Shown piece after piece: positions 1-5,910 of a DNA stretch of 8,448 bases (positions are counted from its first letter, which is position 1; each line of letters starts with the position of its first letter). A program made the position numbers and the translations under genes. This DNA comes from Azonexus sp. (lineage in GTDB: Bacteria; Pseudomonadota; Gammaproteobacteria; Burkholderiales; Rhodocyclaceae): assembly GCA_031285115.1 (NCBI GenBank), contig JAITWU010000168.1, positions 1 to 8,448 of the forward strand, written 5' to 3'. The notes under the pieces are model-generated. The model did not search any database and was not told where the DNA came from. It was given only the letters and a program-made list of their open reading frames with translations.

Positions 1-1
1 C

Positions 2-127
2 ACCGAAAACCGCCCCCTGCGCGTGCTGCAACAAAAACCGATGACCGTGGTGCTCACCGAAGAAGTCGAACTGGCGCTGGAACACTCGGTAGCGCGGTTT
101 ATCTGGGTGGTCGGCGGGGCCATTTGA
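2..127 (+). CDS. C-terminal fragment of an unidentified protein
   Basis: The last 41 codons of a gene that begins outside the window, read in the frame starting at base 2 and ending in TGA at 125-127. The G/C preference at third codon positions is strong, which supports real coding rather than a chance open frame. The end of the peptide is polar and then hydrophobic (...LEHSVARFIWVVGGAI), so it could finish in a short membrane-associated or buried segment. I do not recognise the family from this fragment. The gene converges on the chemoreceptor gene; the stop codon is included in a 14-bp tandem repeat, and the shared intergenic space carries only the chemoreceptor's terminator. Confidence 0.6.
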   Translation, partial: TENRPLRVLQQKPMTVVLTEEVELALEHSVARFIWVVGGAI

Positions 128-152
128 GGCACAAAAAATGAGGCACAAAAAA
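125..152. repeat. 14-bp tandem duplication, two copies
   Basis: The unit TGAGGCACAAAAAA occurs at 125-138 and again immediately at 139-152. The first copy includes the stop codon of the plus-strand gene ending at 127. The A-run of the second copy, read on the minus strand, is the U-tract of the chemoreceptor terminator, so the duplication gives a second U-tract downstream. It looks like slippage or a short tandem duplication. Confidence 0.85.
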
Positions 153-187
153 AATCAGCTTGGCGTCACCCGACGCCAGGCTGATTT
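147..187 (-). terminator. Rho-independent terminator of the chemoreceptor gene
   Basis: A stem of 14 bp with a single G-U pair is formed by 154-167 and 172-185, with an ACCC loop at 168-171. Two further A-T pairs extend it to 152-187. Read on the minus strand, the hairpin is followed by a run of eight T (complement of 147-154). It lies 34 bp past the chemoreceptor stop codon. In the plus direction there is no T-run after the stem, so it should work mainly for the minus-strand gene, although the hairpin itself could also affect the converging transcript. Confidence 0.88.
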
Positions 188-220
188 CAAGCGACTAGCG
201 AATCGAAGCCGATCCGGCAA

Positions 221-2302
221 TCACACCTTGAACCCATCGCACAACTCGCGCAATGACGAAGCGTGTTGTGTGATGGAATTGGCGGAAGCCAGCGCCTGCT
301 GGACGACCTGCATGTTTTCGTCGACCAGGCTGGCGATTTGCTCCATGTTTTGCGCCACCTGTTCCGAGGTGGCGGCCTGTTCCTGCGCCGCGCCGGCGAT
401 ACGCGCTGACATGCCGGTGATTTCGTTGCTGGCCACCCGAATCTGCTCAAGTTCGCCGATCCGCTCGTTGATTTGGGTGGCGTTGGCTTCCGCTTCGCTG
501 ACGACCTGACCGATCGACGAAACGCTGCTTTCGGTGACGCGATGGATTTCGTCGACCATGCCGGTAATTTCACTGGTCGATTTGGCCGTGCGCTCGGCGA
601 GCTTTCTCACCTCGTCGGCAACGACGGCAAAGCCGCGCCCCTGCTCGCCCGCTCGGGCCGCTTCAATGGCGGCGTTGAGGGCGAGCAGGTTGGTCTGGTC
701 GGCGATTTCCTTGATCGTCAAAGTCACGGTCCCGATTTTTGAAATCACCTGTTTGAGGTCGGAAATGGCCCTGCTCGATTCCCGGACGGAGTGAACGACG
801 TTATGGGTCGTCGTCACACTGGCGTTCATGCTTTCGCCTGCCGCCGAGACTTTTTCCTCGGATACCGAGGCGACGTTGGCGGCGTTGCGCGCGGCCTCGG
901 CGACATCATTGGCCGAGGCGCTCAGTTTTTCGGTGGCGGCGGCGGTATTCGTTGAACTCTCCCGCTGCTCTTCCGAGTGTTCATAAACGGCGCGAACGTG
1001 GCCGTTGATCTGGGTCGTTTCGGCGTTGATCTGCCAGGCTGCGGCCCTGATCTCATCGAGCATGACTTTGAGATGGGACTGCATGGTCGCCATATGAGCC
1101 ATCAACCCGCCGATTTCATCACGACCATGAATCTCGATGTCGCCTGTCAAATCGCCCTGGGCGATTTGCGCAAACTGACCAATGGCTTCATTGACCGGCT
1201 TTGATATGGAGCGAATCACCCACAATCCGGCGACGACAAAAAACAGCAGGCTGAGAACGACAGAGCCGATAGCGAGGTTGAGCATTTGCGCATAACGGGC
1301 CTTGGCCGCCGCGTAATCGGCCTCCGCCGAGCGTTTGACGGCCTCGCGAAAAGCTGCGGTGGTCGAAAGAACCTTCTCGTAAGACATGTTGATGCGACTT
1401 AGCAAGATCCGGTTGGCCCGTTCAAAATCGCCTGCCAGAACGGCATCGTGGGCCGCCATCATGCCGGGAACAAATTCTTCCCGCGCATTGGTGCAGGCAG
1501 CCAGCAAGTCGGTCAACTCGGGAGAAAGCGTCATCGCCTGCAACTCTTTGATCCACACCGAGTTCTGGTCGCGGTTCTTGATAATTTGATCCGTATGCCG
1601 CTCAACCGGGTGATCGTGCATCGTTGCAAAGGCGTTGGTCGGACTGTGCTGCAACGACAGCATCAACTCAGCCCGGTTATCGTTGAGCAGTTTGGAGATC
1701 TGTTCAATGGTGTAAAGCGGCTCAAGACCGCTCAGATAGACTCTTTCCAGCGCTTTGTTGCTGGCCCCGACACTCCATACGCCAAGGGCGGAAACGCAGG
1801 CAACCAGAAAAAACATGATGGTCATCAGGGCAATCAGTTTGGTTTTGATGGTCATGCGCTTCCAGAGTGGCGGCTCTGTGTTGACCTTTGCCGCGCCACT
1901 GGCAACTTGCCTGTACAAGGTTTCGGCGGCGGCAACCTCCTGGCGGGATGGCTGAGTTCGCACCGACATATAGCCGACGATCTGAGTGCCTTCATAGATG
2001 GGGGTCACAGACGCCTTGACCCAATAAAAATCACCGTTCTTGCAGCGGTTTTTGACCATGCCGCGCCAGGGCATCCCGGCTTTCAAGGTCTTCCACAAAT
2101 CCTCGAAGGCCGCTGGCGGCATGTCTGGATGGCGAACGATATTGTGGCTCTGGCCGACCAGTTCATCTCTGGAAAATCCGCTCATCTCGACAAAGGCATC
2201 GTTGGCGTAGACGATGACGCCCTTGAGATTGGTCTTCGATACGAGGTAGCGGCCTTGCGGCAGCATGTGCTCAACGCTTGTGACAGGATTGTTGATTTTC
2301 AT
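221..2302 (-). CDS. Aer-like PAS methyl-accepting chemotaxis protein
   Basis: A 693-residue membrane chemoreceptor that would sense redox or energy state and signal to CheA/CheW. Residues about 15-115 form an Aer-type PAS domain with the signature [10 protein letters not shown] (53-62), then W70, W79 and [12 protein letters not shown] (84-95). The RHPD block falls at 57-60, the same numbering as I recall for E. coli Aer, where these residues are needed for FAD binding; this also supports the chosen ATG. TM1 is about 156-176 and TM2 about 343-363. Between them is a mostly helical periplasmic region of about 165 residues resembling a four-helix-bundle sensor, which E. coli Aer lacks. A HAMP domain follows (about 364-417), then a long coiled-coil signalling domain whose hairpin tip ([21 protein letters not shown], about 532-552, continuing [16 protein letters not shown]) is canonical. 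The C-terminus (CDGFKV) has no NWETF-type CheR/CheB tether. No good Shine-Dalgarno sequence precedes the ATG. The gene appears to be transcribed alone. Confidence 0.93.
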   Translation of the reverse strand: MKINNPVTSVEHMLPQGRYLVSKTNLKGVIVYANDAFVEMSGFSRDELVGQSHNIVRHPDMPPAAFEDLWKTLKAGMPWRGMVKNRCKNGDFYWVKASVTPIYEGTQIVGYMSVRTQPSRQEVAAAETLYRQVASGAAKVNTEPPLWKRMTIKTKLIALMTIMFFLVACVSALGVWSVGASNKALERVYLSGLEPLYTIEQISKLLNDNRAELMLSLQHSPTNAFATMHDHPVERHTDQIIKNRDQNSVWIKELQAMTLSPELTDLLAACTNAREEFVPGMMAAHDAVLAGDFERANRILLSRINMSYEKVLSTTAAFREAVKRSAEADYAAAKARYAQMLNLAIGSVVLSLLFFVVAGLWVIRSISKPVNEAIGQFAQIAQGDLTGDIEIHGRDEIGGLMAHMATMQSHLKVMLDEIRAAAWQINAETTQINGHVRAVYEHSEEQRESSTNTAAATEKLSASANDVAEAARNAANVASVSEEKVSAAGESMNASVTTTHNVVHSVRESSRAISDLKQVISKIGTVTLTIKEIADQTNLLALNAAIEAARAGEQGRGFAVVADEVRKLAERTAKSTSEITGMVDEIHRVTESSVSSIGQVVSEAEANATQINERIGELEQIRVASNEITGMSARIAGAAQEQAATSEQVAQNMEQIASLVDENMQVVQQALASANSITQHASSLRELCDGFKV

Positions 2303-2380
2303 ATTTTGAAAAATCCCGATAAAAATTCGACCATTCGGTCACCAAGCCGCCAGACCCTCAGTCCGCCAGCCCCTCCTTTA

Positions 2381-2470
2381 TGTGCACAGCATAGCTGAAA
2401 CACGTTGCCTATCATGACTATTTGTGCACAATTGTGAAAATTTGTTAAAAATTGCATTTGTCATAATATT
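2381..2470. promoter_or_regulatory. Candidate control region with paired TGTGCACA palindromes
   Basis: The 239-bp gap 2303-2541 separates the FUSC gene from the chemoreceptor start. TGTGCACA occurs at 2381-2388 and 2423-2430, 42 bp apart (about four helical turns), 79 and 121 bp upstream of the ATG. The distal copy extends to TTGTGCACAA and overlaps a second palindrome, CACAATTGTG (2427-2436). The stretch 2411-2470 is AT-rich, as expected for a promoter. On the minus strand TTCACA followed 16 bp later by CATGAT is a possible but weak sigma-70 pair; I found no convincing sigma-28 match. Direct operator function is inference. Confidence 0.35.
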
Positions 2471-2471
2471 T

Positions 2472-2486
2472 GGGCGTGCAACGCCC
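2472..2486 (-). terminator. Weak candidate terminator hairpin after the FUSC gene
   Basis: GGGCGT (2472-2477) pairs with ACGCCC (2481-2486) around a GCA loop. It lies about 55 bp past the FUSC stop on the minus strand and is followed there by AT-rich sequence (AAATATTATG) rather than a true T-run. A second short stem, GTCC/GGAC at 2490-2502, is adjacent. It may be an inefficient terminator or simply a hairpin. Confidence 0.3.
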
Positions 2487-2541
2487 GCCGTCCCGCGCGG
2501 ACAGGGAATTCCGGTGATGGCAGAGCCTCAGTTGCGCTGCT

Positions 2542-3636
2542 TCAGTCGCGCAGGCGGGCTGGCGTCAGGCGGCGAATCTGGCGGCCCAGCGCCTGACGAA
2601 AGCGCGGGCTGTAGAGGCCGATGCCGCCAATGAGGCCGACCAGTGAACCGAGCACGGTGTCCAACAGACGCGCTTCAAGCAGATCAGCGGTCGGCGCATG
2701 GCCGAGGTAGGAGGCATCGGCGAGAAAAATGGTCAGCGGCGTGGTGAAGATCATCGCCAGACCATAGTGACGGACGATCATGGTCTCGACGATAAAAGTC
2801 AGCAACATCACCATCGCCGCAATGCTCCAGGGGTCGAGCGGCAAGCGCAACAACGCCCCGGCCAGGACGACGCCGAGCGCCGTGCCGAGAATGCGCTGCA
2901 ACTGCTTGCTCCACACCGCCCGCAGCGAGAGGCTCTGAATCACCGCCAGACAACTGACCGGCACCCAGTAGGGACGATCAAGCTCAAAAAGCCGGGCCAG
3001 CGCCAGCGAAATACCGACACAGCCGCCAATCACAATCGAATCGAAAATAACAAAATCGAAACTCGCCGCCGCGAGCGGCGGAATCGGCTGCGGCGGCTTC
3101 TGCCGCAAGGCTTCGAGGCTGTAAAAAAAGGCGATCAGGCAGGCCAGAAGGCAACCCATCGTAAACAGACCGACGCGCAACGGCACATCGAGCACTTCCG
3201 CTGGCGTATAAACGCCAATCGCCGCCGCCAGAACGAAAAAGAGGCTGCCCGGCGGGGCAATCTGGTAAAAACGGCAAAGCATCGACACCAGCACGGCGAT
3301 AAAAGTCAGCACCAGCACATGAAAACCGGGCAGAAACTGGCTCATCAATCCGAGCGCAAAACAGGCGCACATGGCAAAGGCCGAGGCGAGCAGCAAGACC
3401 ATGCGGTGCGACAGCGGCGTTTCTGGCAAATAGAGAAAAACCAGCCCGCCAATCGAGGAAATGAGGCCGAATTCGATATGGCCGAACCAGACGCCGACGA
3501 GAAGCGGCAAGCCGCTCGCCAACGCAGCGCAAAACGGCATCGTCCACCGCCGGTCGCTGCGGTTGACCGTCGTCAGATCGTTCCATTCGCGGCGCAACTG
3601 CGCCTGCAAGCGTTCCCACCAGGGGGTGCGGCTCAA
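2542..3636 (-). CDS. FUSC-family inner-membrane protein (aromatic-acid exporter-like)
   Basis: An integral membrane protein of about 364 residues with roughly ten hydrophobic segments in two halves separated by a polar linker (about 178-188, LRQKPPQPIP). The second half begins with a membrane segment and then carries the FUSC-type signature DRPYWVPVSCLAVIQ (220-234) followed by QLQRILGTALGVVLAGALL (245-263). In the FUSC/YccS/AaeB group this fold is linked to efflux of aromatic acids or other small organics; the substrate here is not determinable. The frame is open from TTG at 3660, just after an in-frame stop, but that TTG has no ribosome binding site. TTG at 3634-3636 sits six bases behind GAGGAG and gives the preferred start, after which the basic soluble N-terminus (RTPWWERLQAQLRREW) leads into the first membrane segment. 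The upstream leader has short hairpins and a TAGAAT hexamer (minus strand, 3701-3706) that could be a -10 box, with only a poor -35. Confidence 0.8.
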   Translation of the reverse strand: MSRTPWWERLQAQLRREWNDLTTVNRSDRRWTMPFCAALASGLPLLVGVWFGHIEFGLISSIGGLVFLYLPETPLSHRMVLLLASAFAMCACFALGLMSQFLPGFHVLVLTFIAVLVSMLCRFYQIAPPGSLFFVLAAAIGVYTPAEVLDVPLRVGLFTMGCLLACLIAFFYSLEALRQKPPQPIPPLAAASFDFVIFDSIVIGGCVGISLALARLFELDRPYWVPVSCLAVIQSLSLRAVWSKQLQRILGTALGVVLAGALLRLPLDPWSIAAMVMLLTFIVETMIVRHYGLAMIFTTPLTIFLADASYLGHAPTADLLEARLLDTVLGSLVGLIGGIGLYSPRFRQALGRQIRRLTPARLRD

Positions 3637-3756
3637 GCCGTTCTCCTCGTATTGTGCCAAAGGCCGAGTTTACCGGCTTTTTACCCGGTCCTTGCCGGGG
3701 ATTCTATGAAGCCAGGGCAATCGCATGAATCGACATGGCCGACAGCGTCCGAAACT

Positions 3757-3939
3757 CCCCTCTCCCTTGATGGGAGAGGGGCCGGGGGAGAGGGTGAAGC
3801 GATGGAAAGATCGCTTCCGGTCATTCCCCCCTCTCCCCAACCCCTCTCCCGCGAGGGGGCGAACGGCGGGGTTTCGAGAAAGCACTGCTTTCTCGCCGCC
3901 GGAGCGGGTTCGCCATGCAGGGCGAACCCCGGAGAGGGG
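3757..3939. repeat. MITE/REP-like array of nested hairpins
   Basis: A 183-bp noncoding block filling most of the 3637-3948 gap. Ends are 9-bp inverted repeats, CCCCTCTCC (3757-3765) and GGAGAGGGG (3931-3939). Inside are: a 10-bp stem 3757-3766/3772-3781; a nested structure with outer arms 3785-3794/3829-3838 and an inner 8-bp stem 3796-3803/3810-3817; a 6-bp stem 3841-3846/3853-3858; a stem 3875-3884/3886-3895 with outer arms 3864-3869/3896-3901; and a 9-bp stem 3906-3914/3921-3929. CCCTCTCCC-type palindromes of this kind are dispersed in many proteobacterial genomes. No transposase is present. It could act as a transcription attenuator or mRNA 3'-end stabiliser for tag, which ends 9 bp away. 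Confidence 0.72.
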
Positions 3940-3948
3940 CTTTTTGCG

Positions 3949-4569
3949 CTATGAAGCCGCCGCCCCGGCAATTTCGGCATGGCGCGGGCAACTGGTCAGA
4001 TGATCGTTGACCAGCCCGGCTGACTGCATCAGCGCGTAGCAGATGGTGCTGCCGACAAATTTGAAACCGGCTTTTTGCAGGGACTTGCTCATCGCATCCG
4101 ACCGCGCCGTGCGCGCCGGGACTTCGGACATGTACCGCCAGTGATTGGTGATCGGCTGGCCGTCGACAAATTGCCAGAGAAAATCACCCAGCCCCATCGG
4201 CAGCGCCAGCGTGGCGCGGGCGTTGCCGATGGCGGCGGCGATTTTGGCGCGGTTGCGGATGATGCCGGAATCAGCCAGCAGCGCGGCGACTTTCATCTCG
4301 TCATAAGCGGCGATTTTGACGGGATCAAAACCATCAAAGGCGCGCCGGTAGTTTTCACGCTTTTTCAGGATGGTCGCCCACGACAGCCCGGCCTGCGCGC
4401 CTTCAAGCAGCAAGAGTTCAAACAGCGCCTGATGGTCGCGCTTGGGCACGCCCCATTCCGTATCGTGATAGTGGCGGTAAAGGTCAAAACCCTCGCACCA
4501 CGGGCAACGTTGGCTGGTCATCATCAAACGGGCCTCGGGTTGAAAGCCGGATTGGCTATGGCGGGGCAT
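3949..4569 (-). CDS. tag: DNA-3-methyladenine glycosylase I
   Basis: Tag excises 3-methyladenine from alkylated DNA in the cytoplasm, starting base excision repair. The chosen ATG gives 206 residues. The family signature RCPWC...YHDTEWGVP (21-42) is followed by LEGAQAGLSWATILKKRENY (55-74), FDGFDP (78-83), SGIIRNRAKI (101-110), and GFKFVGSTICYALMQSAGLVNDH near the C-terminus. The zinc ligands of E. coli Tag (Cys4, His17, His175, Cys179) align with C22, H35, H190 and C194; the catalytic Glu aligns with E56 and the base-stacking Trp with W64. Start choice: this ATG (4567-4569) has GGAG six bases upstream. A later pair of ATGs (4519-4524) would give the more usual ~190 residues, and a TTG at 4611 overlapping the selD stop would give 220. 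Last gene of the run, 38 bp after selD. Any functional tie to the upstream genes is unclear. Confidence 0.9.
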   Translation of the reverse strand: MPRHSQSGFQPEARLMMTSQRCPWCEGFDLYRHYHDTEWGVPKRDHQALFELLLLEGAQAGLSWATILKKRENYRRAFDGFDPVKIAAYDEMKVAALLADSGIIRNRAKIAAAIGNARATLALPMGLGDFLWQFVDGQPITNHWRYMSEVPARTARSDAMSKSLQKAGFKFVGSTICYALMQSAGLVNDHLTSCPRHAEIAGAAAS

Positions 4570-4607
4570 CGTCTTCTCCGCCGTTTTCGTTTCTCTTGCC
4601 GACCAGT

Positions 4608-5675
4608 TCAAACCACCTCGATGCGCGGCTCATCACCTGCGAGCATTTCGCCGATCACCGAAACATGGCTGAAATCCTGTTGCAGGAAGATCGACAGCAC
4701 TTCGGTCACGGCCTCCGGGGCGCAGGAGACGAGGAGGCCGCCGGAGGTTTGCGGGTCGGTGAGGAGCGTTCTCGCCACCTCGCCGAGCGGCTCGGCAAGA
4801 CGTACCTGATGGCCGTAACTGGCCCAGTTGCGGGCCGAAGCGCCGGTGATCAAACCGGCTTCGGCGAATTCGGCGGCGCGCGGCAGGAGCGGCGTGTCGC
4901 CAAAGCGCAGGCGGGCGGCAAGGCCGCTGCCCTTGCACATTTCGGCGAGGTGACCGAGGAGGCCAAAGCCGGTGACGTCGGTCATGGCATGGACGCCATC
5001 GAGACAGGCGAGCACCGGCCCCGGTGTGTTGAGCTGGCTGGCGCTGGCGAGCATGGCCTCGTAATCGGCGGCCGGGAGTTTCTCTTTTTTCAGCGCCGCG
5101 CTGTAGATGCCGACGCCAAGCGCCTTGCCGAGAATGAGCCGGTCGCCGGGGCGGGCGGCGCAATTTTTTTTCAAGTGCGCGGGATTGACGATGCCGATGA
5201 CGACGAGGCCATAAATCGGCTCGGACGAATCAATGGTGTGACCGCCAGCGACGGGAATGCCCGCCTGACGGCAAACCGCCGCGCCGCCTTCGAGGATGTG
5301 GCTGATGGTGGCAAGCGGCAACACGCCGACCGGCATACCGACCAGCGCCAGCGCAAAAAGCGGCGTCGCGCCCATGGCGTAGATGTCGGAAATGGCGTTG
5401 GCGGCGGCGATGCGGCCAAAATCGCGCGGCTCGTCGACAATCGGCATAAAAAAATCGGTGGTGGCGACAATCGCCTGCTGGGCGTTGATCTGGTACACCG
5501 CCGCGTCGTCAGCGGTTTCAGCGCCGACCAGCAACTGCGGCGGGACGATGCCGGGCGGCAGGCCAGCGAGGATTTTTTCAAGGACTGCCGGGGCAATTTT
5601 GCAGCCGCAGCCGCCGCCGTGCGATAGCTGGGTCAGCCGTGGCGCGGCCGCTGGGCCGGTGACGCTTATATTCAT
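4608..5675 (-). CDS. selD: Selenide, water dikinase (selenophosphate synthetase)
   Basis: SelD makes selenophosphate from selenide and ATP, the selenium donor for selenocysteine and for 2-selenouridine in tRNA. The chosen start gives 355 residues (E. coli 347). The glycine-rich active loop HGGGCGCK (19-26) has C23, C25 and K26 in the places of E. coli C17, C19 and K20. The active-site codon is TGC, so this is the Cys form, not the Sec form. Further family blocks: ADDAAVY (about 55-61), TTDFF (72-76), ANAISDIYAMGA (92-103), AGGHTI (143-148), TDVTGFGLLGHL (232-243) and DPQTSGGLL (about 305-313). Start: ATG at 5673-5675 follows AAGG by seven bases, and the site overlaps the stop codon of the HMA gene 10 bp upstream, indicating coupling; the earlier ATGs at 5694 and 5706 lack a good site. 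No selA, selB or mnmH is visible in the window, so the user of the selenophosphate is unknown. Confidence 0.95.
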   Translation of the reverse strand: MNISVTGPAAAPRLTQLSHGGGCGCKIAPAVLEKILAGLPPGIVPPQLLVGAETADDAAVYQINAQQAIVATTDFFMPIVDEPRDFGRIAAANAISDIYAMGATPLFALALVGMPVGVLPLATISHILEGGAAVCRQAGIPVAGGHTIDSSEPIYGLVVIGIVNPAHLKKNCAARPGDRLILGKALGVGIYSAALKKEKLPAADYEAMLASASQLNTPGPVLACLDGVHAMTDVTGFGLLGHLAEMCKGSGLAARLRFGDTPLLPRAAEFAEAGLITGASARNWASYGHQVRLAEPLGEVARTLLTDPQTSGGLLVSCAPEAVTEVLSIFLQQDFSHVSVIGEMLAGDEPRIEVV

Positions 5676-5685
5676 CGTTCCGCCT

Positions 5686-5904
5686 TCATTCGACATCAAA
5701 ATCGGCATCAAAACCGGCGTCTTCGACCGCCGCCGCCAGCGCCGCGCGGCTGACCCGCGCCGGGTCGAAGCGAACCTCGGCCCGGCCCTCGGCGAGCGAG
5801 ACCGTAGCGGCGGCGACGCCGGGCAGCGCGGTCAGAATACCTGTGATATTGCCAACGCAGCCCTGACAACTCATGCCGCCGATCTTGATGACCGTTTCTT
5901 CCAT
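5686..5904 (-). CDS. copZ: CopZ-like heavy-metal-associated (HMA) copper chaperone
   Basis: A 72-residue single-domain HMA protein of the usual size for CopZ/Atx1-type chaperones. The metal site is GMSCQGC (10-16), i.e. the GMxCxxC motif with C13 and C16 binding Cu(I), followed by the expected betaalphabetabetaalphabeta pattern, including ALPGVAAATVSLAEGRAEVRFDP (26-48) and a final AVEDAGFDADFDVE. It should pass Cu(I) to the P-type ATPase encoded two genes upstream. The ATG is preceded by AAGGAG nine bases away, which is within the last codons of the GGDEF-EAL gene; only six bases separate that gene's stop from this start. Specificity for copper rather than mercury or another soft metal is inferred from the motif and the copper-type ATPase neighbour. 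Confidence 0.9.
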   Translation of the reverse strand: MEETVIKIGGMSCQGCVGNITGILTALPGVAAATVSLAEGRAEVRFDPARVSRAALAAAVEDAGFDADFDVE

Positions 5905-5910
5905 TACCTG

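Noticed and set aside
2371..2380. Perfect Shine-Dalgarno (AAGGAGG) on the minus strand upstream of the chemoreceptor
   Set aside because: No start codon lies at a usable distance (no ATG/GTG/TTG within about 5-12 bases), and it is about 70 bases from the receptor ATG, so no leader peptide can be supported.
2303..2400. Sigma-28 (flagellar) promoter for the chemoreceptor
   Set aside because: A TAAA occurs on the minus strand near 2377-2380 but no GCCGATAA-like -10 is found at the proper distance.
2424..2633. Small plus-strand frame of 69 codons starting in the AT-rich intergenic region
   Set aside because: No convincing ribosome binding site, most of it overlaps the FUSC gene end, and the C-terminal half is compositional shadow.
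3757..3939. Possible CRISPR array or tRNA cluster because of repeated stems
   Set aside because: Stems differ in sequence and spacing, there are no equal-length spacers, and no cloverleaf or anticodon arm can be drawn.
2698..3954. Long plus-strand open frame (418 codons) opposite the FUSC gene
   Set aside because: Its translation is rich in Gln, Arg, His and Asn with no recognisable domain, it lies antisense to a clear membrane protein, and it runs through the hairpin array. It is a shadow of GC-rich codon use.
5601..5615. Possible selenocysteine codon in SelD
   Set aside because: The active-site codon is TGC, not TGA, and no downstream SECIS-like need arises.
4596..5627. Plus-strand open frame of 343 codons opposite selD
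   Set aside because: Antisense to an unmistakable SelD; low-complexity Ala/Gly/Arg/Asp translation with no domain.
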